Source: Rummeliibacillus sp044763875 (GTDB lineage Bacteria; Bacillota; Bacilli; Bacillales_A; Planococcaceae). From it: a stretch of 64,000 nucleotides of DNA. The translations under genes were made by a program, and so were the position numbers. Each line of letters opens with the position of its first letter. The first letter of the stretch is position 1. The notes under the pieces were generated by a model, which saw only the letters and a list, made by a program, of their open reading frames with translations, ran no database searches and had not been told where the DNA came from. Below, piece after piece: positions 43,735-51,604 of this stretch. The stretch is from positions 248,001-312,000 of the forward strand of contig NZ_JBIWGZ010000002.1 of the NCBI RefSeq assembly GCF_044763875.1, given 5' to 3'.

Positions 43735-44895
43735 TTAACCTACAAGTTCTACAATTTTTTGAGCACCATCAGCCATTGAATCCGCAGCAACGATATTTAA
43801 GCCTGAATCGTTTAATAATTTTTTGCCTAGATCAACATTCGTACCTTCAAGTCGCACAACTAATGGCACATTTAAACCTACCTCTTTCGCAGCTACGATT
43901 ACGCCTTCTGCGATTACATCACATTTCATAATGCCACCAAAAATGTTAACGAAAATACCTTTAACATTTGGATCAGAAAGTATTATTTTAAATGCTTCTG
44001 TTACTTTTTCTGCAGTTGCACCACCGCCAACGTCCAGGAAGTTAGCGGGACTACCGCCATAGTAACTAATTGTATCCATTGTAGACATAGCAAGACCAGC
44101 ACCATTTACCATACAACCAATGCTACCATCCAAAGTAACATAGTTTAAATCGTATTTTGAAGCTTCAATTTCTTTTTGATCTTCTTCATCAAAATCTCGA
44201 AGTTCTACGATATCTTTATGGCGATATAATGAATTGCCATCAAAATTAAATTTTGCATCTAACGCTTGTACTTCTCCATCACCTGTAATAGCAAGTGGAT
44301 TAATTTCTAGAATAGATGCATCTTTTTCTGTAAACGCTTTATATAATCCTAGCATTAGATTTGCAGTTTTATTAATCAAATTATTGGGAATATTCATATT
44401 AAAAGCAAGACGTCTTGCTTGGAATCCAGTTAAACCTAAAACTGGGTCTACTACTTCTTTAAAAATTTTCTCAGGCGTTTCTGCTGCTACCTCTTCAATA
44501 TCCATGCCACCTTCTTCAGAGCCCATTACAGTTACTCTTGAAGTTGCACGGTCTACTAAAATACTAAGATAGTATTCTTTCTTGATGTCTGAACCAGCCT
44601 CTATGTATAGGCGTTTGACTTCCTTACCTTCTGGGCCTGTTTGGTGAGTGACAAGTACTTTACCCAGCAATTCTTTAGCAAAAGATCGTACTTCCTCTAA
44701 ATTCTTTGCGATTTTGACACCGCCTGCTTTCCCACGACCACCTGCATGGATTTGTGCCTTTACTACCATAACTTTGGAATCTAACTCTTTCGCAACTTTA
44801 ACTGCTTCTTCTGGTGAGAAAGCAACTCGACCAGTAGGAACCGATACCCCATATTGACGAAGAATTTCTTTTCCTTGATATTCATGGATATTCAT
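43735..44895 (-). CDS. sucC: Succinyl-CoA synthetase beta subunit
   Basis: The beta subunit binds nucleotide and succinate. The 386-residue protein has the ATP-grasp domain (MNIHEYQGKEILRQYGV, KAQIHAGGRGKAGGV) and the C-terminal ligase domain with NGAGLAMSTMD, FLDVGGGA and NIFGGI.KCD. The start is set at 44895, seven bases after GGGAGG; the upstream frame to 44910 is not family-like. A promoter and a perfect palindrome lie just upstream. Confidence 0.98.
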   Translation of the reverse strand: MNIHEYQGKEILRQYGVSVPTGRVAFSPEEAVKVAKELDSKVMVVKAQIHAGGRGKAGGVKIAKNLEEVRSFAKELLGKVLVTHQTGPEGKEVKRLYIEAGSDIKKEYYLSILVDRATSRVTVMGSEEGGMDIEEVAAETPEKIFKEVVDPVLGLTGFQARRLAFNMNIPNNLINKTANLMLGLYKAFTEKDASILEINPLAITGDGEVQALDAKFNFDGNSLYRHKDIVELRDFDEEDQKEIEASKYDLNYVTLDGSIGCMVNGAGLAMSTMDTISYYGGSPANFLDVGGGATAEKVTEAFKIILSDPNVKGIFVNIFGGIMKCDVIAEGVIVAAKEVGLNVPLVVRLEGTNVDLGKKLLNDSGLNIVAADSMADGAQKIVELVG

Positions 44896-44914
44896 CCTTG
44901 TTCCTCCCATCTTA

Positions 44915-44934
44915 ATTTCATAATATTATGAAAT
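44915..44934. promoter_or_regulatory. Perfect 20-bp palindrome just downstream of the sucCD promoter
   Basis: ATTTCATAAT followed by its exact reverse complement occupies 44915-44934, starting about 3 bases after the predicted transcription start and ending 6 bases before the ribosome site. The position suits a repressor operator. A/T richness raises the chance of coincidence, but a 20-base perfect match is long. Confidence 0.45.
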
Positions 44935-44942
44935 ACAAATAT

Positions 44943-44971
44943 ATTGTATAAAATTCACACAATAATGTCCA
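44943..44971 (-). promoter_or_regulatory. Sigma-A promoter of sucCD
   Basis: TGGACA-N17-TACAAT, five of six matches in each hexamer, with a predicted start near 44937. A further hairpin (GGCATTTTT/AAAAATGCC, 44985-45008) lies just upstream without a T-run. Confidence 0.75.
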
Positions 44972-45023
44972 TAGCTTACTTTATGGCATTTTTTTAATGA
45001 AAAATGCCGTATTATTCTAATAT

Positions 45024-45066
45024 CAAAAAAAACACTAATTTTCTGTAAGAAAGATTAGTGTTTTTC
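45024..45066 (-). terminator. Rho-independent terminator after ylqH
   Basis: The stem AAAAACACTAAT / ATTAGTGTTTTT overlaps the ylqH stop codon and is followed on the minus strand by eight T. It ends the rnhB-ylqG-ylqH unit. Confidence 0.88.
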
Positions 45067-45351
45067 ATTTGGAAATTTTTCATGTAATTGATCTAGACGA
45101 TAGATAAAAGCAAATACCTCTGCTACTGCTTGATATAGTTCTTCAGGAATCGATTCATTTAAATCTAATTGCCCTAATAATTGGACAAGACTTGCATCTT
45201 CTTGTATAGGTATATTATGAATCTCTGCTTGTTCCAATATATTTTCAGCAATTTGCCCTTTTCCTTTTGCAATCACTTTTGGAGCATTTGAATTTATCGG
45301 ATTAAACGATAGTGCAACTGCTTCTTTTCTTGTTTGTTTTTCATCGGTCAT
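45055..45351 (-). CDS. ylqH: YlqH, FlhB C-terminal domain-like orphan
   Basis: The 98-residue protein resembles only the cytoplasmic C-terminal part of FlhB, with no membrane helices. Aligned by eye with this genome's FlhB, AVALSFNPINSNAPKVIAKG matches AIALKYDDEKMDAPKVVAKG, and the C-terminal ...ELYQAVAEVFAFIYRLD matches ...EFFKAVAEVLAYVYRVK. The position of the NPTH cleavage motif is not conserved (QTRK), so no autocleavage is expected. The protein instead looks like a free copy of the fragment FlhB releases. The start overlaps ylqG by 4 bases. Function is unknown. Confidence 0.88.
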   Translation of the reverse strand: MTDEKQTRKEAVALSFNPINSNAPKVIAKGKGQIAENILEQAEIHNIPIQEDASLVQLLGQLDLNESIPEELYQAVAEVFAFIYRLDQLHEKFPNEKH

Positions 45352-47447
45352 ATACGAAGATCTACTCCTTTATTTTGGTCTACAGTTGTAGTTTGAGTAT
45401 TCGTTTTTAATGACACTGGTTGTTTTGAATAATTTTTTATAAATAAGCCAGATAGTTGATAATCGTGTTGTGATAATCCGTGTTTAAGAGCAGCTTTTAA
45501 CGGTTCCGCTAATGCGGTTAGCCCAGCAGTTTCGTTATACAAAGTAACTGTGACCACTCTACTTTGTACTTGCATATCAATAACGGTTTCCTTCAATGAA
45601 TTTAGCTGTAAATAAAATAATATACGTGCATAATCCGAATCGATTTTACCATTTTTTTTCATTCGTCCATTCCATTGCAACGTCGCCTCTGTTTTTTTGC
45701 CAAAAAACTCTAGTGGTACTTGCATAACAAGTTGATGTTGTGGACCATTTTCACCTGATAAATACTGCATGCCATTCATACGCGCCACAACTTGTTCTGC
45801 TACGCTTTTTGTCGTACTCGATACTGAATCATCTTGTAATAAGCCTAGTAGCTGCGGCTTTAATTGTTGTGCTAGTTGTTGAATATCAGAAGATTTGTCC
45901 AACAATTTTGCTTCATAGCTAAGTCCTAAATTCCCTAATGTTTGTTTGATTGCTGTTTCAAACGCTTTACTATCAAGATGTTGTGCTAGTTGTTGCTCTG
46001 TTTGCTCAAGCATTTGTTGAAGTACTGGTGAATTTGAATTCATTGCCAATTGAGTAAGCTTGCTAAATAGTTGTTCATTTGCTGATTGCCCTGCATTTAA
46101 CATGAGCATCATCTGCTGTTTTGCAGATATCCCTTGTGAATCTGACTGGAAAGGCTGTAATTGTGTTGATTCACTAAAAACTTTTAATAATTGTCCTTGT
46201 AAGTCTTTTGCCAAAGCTTGAATTGACTGTGGTGTACTATTTGCTATATCAAACTTCTCCAATGTTTGGAGAAGTCCTTCTTTCTGAGTTGCAGATAATA
46301 GTGATTGACCCTGAATAGCTGATTTAAGCTGTGGTAATAATGCACTCATATCTTTTGGTGATGCTAATTGCAGACTATTCAATAATTTGGCAGGTGAATT
46401 AATAGACTGCTGTTGCATTTGAATAGCTTTTTCAATCACTTGGATGTTCTGTGCATTTGGTTGAGCAATAGCTTTTGAGATTGCTTGTTGTAACGTTATT
46501 CTTTGTGCATCTGAAAGTAGTAGGTTTTGTTGCAATGATTCTTTTACTTGTGGTAATAATGATGCAACTTCCTTTGAATTACCTACTTGAATTTGAGATG
46601 TAAGTTGCTGTAATAAGTTATTTTCGTTCGTATTTGTTGTTACACCCATATTCCAGTTAAATAAATTGGTATTCTTCGGCATGATCCCTGCGTCTTTTAA
46701 AAGCTGCAAAATAGTTAATTTATCTGCCGGTGATGATGCTGAGGCTGATAAATTATCCAGCATTTTCGCAAATAACACGCCACCCGTTTCTACAGCAAGG
46801 GGTTTACTTACCATTTGTAATTGATTTAATAGCTGTTCACGCATCGCCTGTGGAATGGATGTATCTTGTTGCAAAAGTTGTTGTAGACTTCCTAGAGTGT
46901 CTGTAAAGCCTTGTTTCATACTTCCTTGTAAAACAGCCTGGAAAGTATTTTGCTGTATAGGTAGTTTTAGTTCAATTAGCTTTTGCAAAACGTTTAGCGC
47001 TTCTTTTGTAGTGACGTTTTCTGGTAGCGACTTCATAATTTGCTCTGCTTGTTGCAATTGTTCTTTAGACAGAGGCAAATCATTTTTTAAAAAATAGGTT
47101 GCTACTTGTTTCATCTCATTAGTTTGCGGTAATTGCATAGAGTCGAGTAATTGGGTTACTTGCTGTGACATAGATGCTGATGGCGCCATAGGTCCTGATA
47201 CAACTTTTAGTTGTAAATCTGGTTCTACCCCTGATACTTGGAAGTAATGAGAGTTTCCTGTTTGGAGAGGCACTTCCAGTTTCGCCATTAAGCGTTGTCC
47301 ACCGATTTGAATTTCTGCCATTTGGTCTGGAAATAGTTGTTTAATGGTGCCATGAATGACTTGTCCTTGTTTTAGAGCTAATGGTTGCTGATTCATTGCT
47401 CCATTCGACTGTAGAAGTTGAACTGATGATAATGAAGGATAATTCAA
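45348..47447 (-). CDS. ylqG: YlqG, large Gln/Leu-rich FliK-like protein
   Basis: The 699-residue protein has no signal peptide or membrane helix, is very rich in Gln, Leu, Ala and Ser, and is probably mostly helical. The C-terminal part (about residues 575-690) resembles a hook-length control (FliK-type) domain: LQWNGRMKKNGKIDSDYARILFYLQLNSLKETVIDMQ (key features only: an aromatic-rich beta region followed by Leu-rich helices). Two copies of a roughly 55-residue unit beginning (S/A)LLPQ(V/L)K.(S/A)(L/I)Q lie near residues 295-425. It pairs with ylqH, an FlhB-like domain, outside the fla/che operon. Function is unproven. Confidence 0.85.
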   Translation of the reverse strand: MNYPSLSSVQLLQSNGAMNQQPLALKQGQVIHGTIKQLFPDQMAEIQIGGQRLMAKLEVPLQTGNSHYFQVSGVEPDLQLKVVSGPMAPSASMSQQVTQLLDSMQLPQTNEMKQVATYFLKNDLPLSKEQLQQAEQIMKSLPENVTTKEALNVLQKLIELKLPIQQNTFQAVLQGSMKQGFTDTLGSLQQLLQQDTSIPQAMREQLLNQLQMVSKPLAVETGGVLFAKMLDNLSASASSPADKLTILQLLKDAGIMPKNTNLFNWNMGVTTNTNENNLLQQLTSQIQVGNSKEVASLLPQVKESLQQNLLLSDAQRITLQQAISKAIAQPNAQNIQVIEKAIQMQQQSINSPAKLLNSLQLASPKDMSALLPQLKSAIQGQSLLSATQKEGLLQTLEKFDIANSTPQSIQALAKDLQGQLLKVFSESTQLQPFQSDSQGISAKQQMMLMLNAGQSANEQLFSKLTQLAMNSNSPVLQQMLEQTEQQLAQHLDSKAFETAIKQTLGNLGLSYEAKLLDKSSDIQQLAQQLKPQLLGLLQDDSVSSTTKSVAEQVVARMNGMQYLSGENGPQHQLVMQVPLEFFGKKTEATLQWNGRMKKNGKIDSDYARILFYLQLNSLKETVIDMQVQSRVVTVTLYNETAGLTALAEPLKAALKHGLSQHDYQLSGLFIKNYSKQPVSLKTNTQTTTVDQNKGVDLRI

Positions 47448-47453
47448 CTTTAT

Positions 47454-48227
47454 TCACCCTTTCTGAAGGATCATGGATTTAATTGGTTCGAATGATGTGC
47501 GATGGATTTCTGTAGGACCGTATTGATTAAGTGCCTCTAAATGCTGTTTTGTACCATAACCTGCATGTTTTTCAAAACCATATTCCGGATATTTTTTTGC
47601 CATTTCTTCCATATAATCATCTCTCGCTGTTTTCGCTAGAATAGATGCTGCAGCGATTGCTAGACTTTTTGCGTCCCCTTTGATGACGGATTCCTGTGGT
47701 ATATCAATAGGTAGCTTCATTGCGTCTGCTAACACAAAATCCGGCTTCTCAGAAAGTGATTCGATAGATGCTACCATCGATTGTTTCGTTGCTTCGTAAA
47801 TATTTATCTCATCAATAACACTTGCAGGTTGAAAATGGATGGCAGTGGAAATTGCACATTGTTGGATTTTTTCAAAGTAGCTTTCTCTTACCTCTTTTGA
47901 TAGTTGTTTAGAATCATTTAAGCCTACTAATGTAGGACAATCCTCTGGTAAGATTACAGCTGCTGTGACAACAGGACCTGCTAATGGACCACGTCCCGCT
48001 TCATCCGTACCTGCAATAAGCGCATGCTTAAACGTTCTATATGATTCGTCAAACTCTAGTTTTTTCTTATGCTCTGATAATAGATGGTCGTATTTTTCTT
48101 TACGATGATGCCACTGTATTAATGCATTTTTGACTCCTTGTCGCGTATCCTTTTCGAGCTCAGCCATCCAAGGTTGCCATTCTGTTTCTTTTAGTAAAGC
48201 TTGTTTCACTTCTTTGATCGTACTCAC
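47454..48227 (-). CDS. rnhB: Ribonuclease HII
   Basis: RNase HII removes ribonucleotides misincorporated in DNA and RNA of RNA-DNA hybrids. The protein has the catalytic motif AGTDEAGRGPLAGPVVTAAVI, with further acidic residues in NDSKQLS and VLADAMKLP and the family end KHAGYGTKQHLEAL.QYGPTEIHR. An N-terminal extension of about 70 residues is usual in Bacillus RnhB. The start is set at GTG 48227, spaced 9 bases from AAAGGA, giving 257 residues; the frame is open to 48263. It heads the unit with ylqG and ylqH. Confidence 0.95.
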   Translation of the reverse strand: MSTIKEVKQALLKETEWQPWMAELEKDTRQGVKNALIQWHHRKEKYDHLLSEHKKKLEFDESYRTFKHALIAGTDEAGRGPLAGPVVTAAVILPEDCPTLVGLNDSKQLSKEVRESYFEKIQQCAISTAIHFQPASVIDEINIYEATKQSMVASIESLSEKPDFVLADAMKLPIDIPQESVIKGDAKSLAIAAASILAKTARDDYMEEMAKKYPEYGFEKHAGYGTKQHLEALNQYGPTEIHRTSFEPIKSMILQKG

Positions 48228-48253
48228 ACAAATTCTTCCTTTCAATATCCTTT

Positions 48254-48261
48254 TTATCGGC
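48254..48261 (-). promoter_or_regulatory. Sigma-D-like -10 element before rnhB-ylqG-ylqH
   Basis: The minus strand reads GCCGATAA, an excellent match to the sigma-D (sigma-28) -10 consensus, about 26 bases before the rnhB start and just after the rbgA terminator. The -35 at 15-bp spacing reads TGGA instead of TAAA, so the promoter is only partly convincing. Confidence 0.4.
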
Positions 48262-48280
48262 AATCTTTTTTTAAACTCCA

Positions 48281-48316
48281 GAAAAAAACCTTTTTTACCG
48301 GATGGTAAAAAAGGTT
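48281..48316 (-). terminator. Rho-independent terminator after rbgA
   Basis: The 13-bp stem AACCTTTTTTACC / GGTAAAAAAGGTT with a 4-base loop is followed by seven T on the minus strand. It starts 7 bases after the rbgA stop. Confidence 0.9.
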
Positions 48317-48322
48317 GATTTT

Positions 48323-49180
48323 TTAAGAGGCAAAATCTTCTACGAAATCAAATGTTAGCTTACCAAGCTGTTGTCCTCTTATATCACGTACGATTAATTC
48401 GGCTACTTGGTCATAATCAACTTCTCCCCCGGAAATATAAACGCGTCGTAATTTCCCAATATGATCAAATGTCTCTACAATTTCTTCACTCAAATTAGAG
48501 ACTTGATAGCGTTCTTCCATTCGGCCAGGATAATGCATGCTTAAAAATTTCAAACCAAAAATAGCTAAGTCGTCCATATTCGTAATTGTATCTTTTATAG
48601 CACCTGTTAATGCTAGTTTATAACCTACCTCTTGGTCTTCAAACTTAGGCCATAAAATCCCTGGTGTATCAAGTAGCTCTAATTCTTTTCCAACTTTTAT
48701 CCATTGTTGCGATCTAGTGACACCAGGCATATTACCTGTTTTTGCAACATTTTTCTTTGCTAAACGGTTAATAAGCGTGGATTTACCTACATTCGGAATT
48801 CCTACAATCATTGCACGAATAGCACGAGTCTTTAAGCCTTTCGCTTTCATACGTTCCCATTTATCCGCTAGCAACTCTTGTGCAGCTTTCGTTACTTGTT
48901 TTAATCCTTTTCCGTCTAAAGAATTGATGGCAATTGCTTTATGACCTTGTTGTTCAAAAAAAGCTATCCATTTTTTGGTTTGTGCTTCATCTGCCATATC
49001 AGCTTTGTTTAATATTAATAATCTTGTTTTTTGATGAATGACTTCGTCAAGCATCGGATTTCTTGATGACATGGGTAGACGCGCATCAATTAATTCGAAA
49101 ATAATATCGACAAACTTTAAATTTTCCGTTACTTGTCGGCGTGCCTTGGCCATATGCCCTGGAAACCATTGAATCGTCAT
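48323..49180 (-). CDS. rbgA: Ribosome biogenesis GTPase RbgA (YlqF)
   Basis: RbgA is needed for late assembly of the 50S subunit. It is a circularly permuted GTPase: the G4 motif LNKADM comes first (about residue 58), then G1 GIPNVGKSTLIN, G2 GVTRSQ and G3 DTPGILWP, then a C-terminal RNA-binding helical domain. The N-terminus MTIQWFPGHMAKARR is diagnostic. The start is set at ATG 49180, eight bases after AGGAG, giving 285 residues; the GTG at 49189 overlaps the ribosome site. It is paired with lepB. Confidence 0.96.
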   Translation of the reverse strand: MTIQWFPGHMAKARRQVTENLKFVDIIFELIDARLPMSSRNPMLDEVIHQKTRLLILNKADMADEAQTKKWIAFFEQQGHKAIAINSLDGKGLKQVTKAAQELLADKWERMKAKGLKTRAIRAMIVGIPNVGKSTLINRLAKKNVAKTGNMPGVTRSQQWIKVGKELELLDTPGILWPKFEDQEVGYKLALTGAIKDTITNMDDLAIFGLKFLSMHYPGRMEERYQVSNLSEEIVETFDHIGKLRRVYISGGEVDYDQVAELIVRDIRGQQLGKLTFDFVEDFAS

Positions 49181-49198
49181 TTTGTTCACTCCTATTTG

Positions 49199-49768
49199 TT
49201 AATGCACTTTGCCCATTTGATCGAGTGGCCAAAAGACAACATTTGTTTTTCCTATAATTTTATCAACAGAAACGATACCTATATGGCGGCTATCCTTACT
49301 GTAACGGCGATTATCTCCCATGACAAATACATAGCCTGGCGGAATGGTATCACCATGTACACTCGGAATATCCTTTAGCGAAAAATCTTCTGTTAAGGTA
49401 CCACCATCAGTAATTTCAGCTTTGAATTTTTGTAAATATGGTTCAGCAATTGCTTTTCCATTTATATATAATTGATCATTTTTATAAACTAATTTATCGC
49501 CCGGTAAGCCAATTACTCGCTTAATATAATCCTTTTTTTCTGGTGCATGGAATACAACAATATCAAAACGATGGATATCACCTATACGGTATCCCAGCTT
49601 ATTTACAATCATACGATCTCCATTTTCAAGTGTAGGCATCATCGATTCACCATCTACCACAATAGGCGTAAATAATAAGTATCGAATTCCAGCTGCAAGT
49701 GCAAATGCAATAATCAGAGCTTTCGTCCATTCCCACAACTCATTCTTTTCCTTTTTTGCTTTTTCCAT
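49199..49768 (-). CDS. lepB: Type I signal peptidase
   Basis: The enzyme cleaves signal peptides of secreted proteins. The 189-residue protein has one N-terminal membrane helix (about residues 16-35), catalytic Ser42 in GESMMPTL and Lys83 in YIKRVIGLPGD, and box E GDNR.YSKDSR. This is the short Gram-positive SipS type. It has its own promoter overlapping the rplS terminator and is followed by rbgA. Confidence 0.96.
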   Translation of the reverse strand: MEKAKKEKNELWEWTKALIIAFALAAGIRYLLFTPIVVDGESMMPTLENGDRMIVNKLGYRIGDIHRFDIVVFHAPEKKDYIKRVIGLPGDKLVYKNDQLYINGKAIAEPYLQKFKAEITDGGTLTEDFSLKDIPSVHGDTIPPGYVFVMGDNRRYSKDSRHIGIVSVDKIIGKTNVVFWPLDQMGKVH

Positions 49769-49800
49769 AATCGATGTCCCCCTTGACTATTCTACTTATT

Positions 49801-49829
49801 ATTGTACAAGGATTTATTGCTTCAGGCAA
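49801..49829 (-). promoter_or_regulatory. Promoter of lepB-rbgA
   Basis: TTGCCT-N17-TACAAT lies 33 bases before lepB; its -35 overlaps the trailing T-run of the rplS terminator. Both hexamers are good but not perfect. Confidence 0.6.
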
Positions 49830-49865
49830 AAAGAAAGAGAGCTTGAAATGCAAGCTCTCTTTTCT
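49828..49865 (-). terminator. Rho-independent terminator after rplS
   Basis: The 12-bp stem CAAGCTCTCTTT / AAAGAGAGCTTG with a short loop is followed by a T-rich run (TCTTTTTG) on the minus strand, about 13 bases after the rplS stop. Confidence 0.88.
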
Positions 49866-49877
49866 TCCAAAATAAGC

Positions 49878-50222
49878 TTATCGAATTTCTTTAATACGAG
49901 CAGCTTTACCACGTAAGTTACGTAGGTAGTATAATTTAGCACGACGTACTTTACCACGACGAGTAACTTCTAATTTAGCGATTTTTGGAGTATTTACTGG
50001 GAATGTACGTTCAACTCCAACACCATAAGAGATTTTACGAACTGTGAAAGTTTCGCTAACACCGCCACCACGACGTTTGATTACTACTCCTTCGTATACT
50101 TGGATACGTTCGCGAGTACCTTCGACTACTTTAACGTCGATTTTCACTGTATCACCAGCACGGAATGCAGGGATATCAGTACGAAGTTGTTCTTTAGTGA
50201 TTTCTGAAATAATGTTTGACAT
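49878..50222 (-). CDS. rplS: 50S ribosomal protein L19
   Basis: L19 lies at the subunit interface of the 50S ribosome. The 114-residue protein has the conserved RAGDTVKIDVKVVEGTRERIQ and RKISYGVGVERTFPVNTPKI segments and ends RRAKLYYLRNLRGKAARIKEI. The start is preceded by AAGGAGAG. Besides read-through from rimM-trmD it has its own promoter and a structured leader, consistent with autoregulation. Confidence 0.98.
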   Translation of the reverse strand: MSNIISEITKEQLRTDIPAFRAGDTVKIDVKVVEGTRERIQVYEGVVIKRRGGGVSETFTVRKISYGVGVERTFPVNTPKIAKLEVTRRGKVRRAKLYYLRNLRGKAARIKEIR

Positions 50223-50308
50223 TGTTTTCTCTCCTTAGACAGATGTTCTTGCAGGTCACGCGGTTGCTACAGCGGAACACCGTAATACGGCATTTTCATA
50301 GAAATGCA
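50223..50308 (-). ncRNA. Putative L19 leader (ribosomal protein autoregulatory RNA)
   Basis: The roughly 85-base leader between the predicted transcription start and rplS contains hairpin-capable segments (GCATTTTC/GAAATGC near 50289-50307 and GGTGTTCCGC...GCGTGACC near 50254-50281). A structured L19 leader is known upstream of rplS in low-GC Gram-positives. I assign it by position and pairing potential, without a covariance search. Confidence 0.55.
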
Positions 50309-50314
50309 TCTCAA

Positions 50315-50343
50315 ATATTAGCATAGATTGTTACCTGTTGCAA
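50315..50343 (-). promoter_or_regulatory. Internal promoter of rplS
   Basis: TTGCAA-N17-TAATAT lies between trmD and rplS, with start near 50308. The -35 overlaps the region just after the trmD stop. It gives L19 an independent supply. Confidence 0.55.
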
Positions 50344-50354
50344 GTGTTTATACT

Positions 50355-51086
50355 TTACAGCTTTTTAAGTTTATTTAAATACTTTTGTTGTTCTGGTGTT
50401 AATTCGATATGCTCAAGTAAATCCGGTCTGCGATCAAATGTACGCTTTAGAGTTTGTTCCATGCGCCATTGTTCAATTTTCGCGTGATTTCCTGATAATA
50501 ATACATCAGGAACCTTCATGCCACGAAAATCTGCCGGACGTGTGTAATGTGGATGTTCTAGTAATCCTGTAGAAAAAGAATCTAATACTGGTGAATCATC
50601 ATTTCCCAGAACTCCTGGTAATAGTCGGACAACACTATCAACGATTGTCATGGCTGCTAATTCGCCACCAGTTAATACGAAATCCCCAATTGATAGCTCA
50701 TCCGTCACTAAGGATTCGCGTATACGTTCATCATAGCCCTCATAATGGCCACAAACAAACACTAGATTTTCTTCTTGAGCTAATTCTTCCGCTTTAGCTT
50801 GTGTATAGCGTTCTCCTTGTGGACACATAAGAATGATGCGGGGTTTCTTTCCATCTGCTACAAGAGCTTCTACGGCGTTAAATATAGGTTCAGGTTTTAA
50901 TACCATTCCCGCACCTCCACCGTACGGATAATCATCTACTTGAGCATGTTTATTATTTGAAAATTGCCTAAAATCAGTAACAGATAATTTTACTGCTTCT
51001 TTTTCTTGTGCCTTTTTTAAAATGGAGGATCCAAACACACCTGAAAACATCTCAGGGAATAAAGATAGTACGTGAATATTCATCAT
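50355..51086 (-). CDS. trmD: tRNA (guanine-N1)-methyltransferase TrmD
   Basis: TrmD methylates G37 of tRNAs and prevents +1 frameshifts. The 243-residue SPOUT-family protein has YGGGAGMV, CPQGERYTQ, VFVCGHYEGYDERI, and the knot segment SIGDFVLTGGELAAM, followed by SFSTGLLEHPHYTRP. Its ATG overlaps the rimM stop (ATGATGA), so translation is coupled. Either of two adjacent ATGs may start it. Confidence 0.98.
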   Translation of the reverse strand: MMNIHVLSLFPEMFSGVFGSSILKKAQEKEAVKLSVTDFRQFSNNKHAQVDDYPYGGGAGMVLKPEPIFNAVEALVADGKKPRIILMCPQGERYTQAKAEELAQEENLVFVCGHYEGYDERIRESLVTDELSIGDFVLTGGELAAMTIVDSVVRLLPGVLGNDDSPVLDSFSTGLLEHPHYTRPADFRGMKVPDVLLSGNHAKIEQWRMEQTLKRTFDRRPDLLEHIELTPEQQKYLNKLKKL

Positions 51087-51604
51087 GATAATAAACCTTC
51101 TATTACTTCTATAACGATTTTCTTTGCATCAATATCAATTTCTTTGATAAATTCATCTACAACTGGAATGTAATGGTCTTTACCATCTATTCCTTTCACA
51201 GTCCACACATCGTTTGCAGCTGTTTCAAAAATTCCCTTTACTTGACCAATTTCTTTTCCATCTTGGTCGTAAACAGTACATCCAACAATTTCGTGATAGT
51301 AGAATTCATTATCTTGTAATTTGTCATCTTCGAGTTGTTTTTCATTTACTTTTAATATTCCGTCGCGGAAGGATTCCACATCATTAATGTTTGGATAACC
51401 TTCAAATGATAGAAGAATAAAGTTTTTATGACTACGTGAAGAAGCAATTGTAAGTAGTAAAGGCTTTTTCTCACCTTGTTTAAAAAGACCTAATTGTTGA
51501 CCAACCGTATACCGTTCTTCTGGAAAATCTGTTTGAGAGATTACTCGTACTTCTCCACGAATACCATGCGTGTTGACAATTTTACCTACGTTATACCATT
51601 CCAT
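51083..51604 (-). CDS. rimM: 16S rRNA processing protein RimM
   Basis: RimM assists maturation of the 30S head by binding S19. The protein has the N-terminal beta-barrel (MEWYNVGKIVNTHGIRGEV) and a C-terminal PRC barrel (VKGIDGKDHYIPVVDEFI). The start is set at 51604, six bases after GAGGTG, giving 173 residues as in B. subtilis; the longer frame to 51634 has no support. It follows the repeat-rich gap after khpA. Confidence 0.96.
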   Translation of the reverse strand: MEWYNVGKIVNTHGIRGEVRVISQTDFPEERYTVGQQLGLFKQGEKKPLLLTIASSRSHKNFILLSFEGYPNINDVESFRDGILKVNEKQLEDDKLQDNEFYYHEIVGCTVYDQDGKEIGQVKGIFETAANDVWTVKGIDGKDHYIPVVDEFIKEIDIDAKKIVIEVIEGLLS

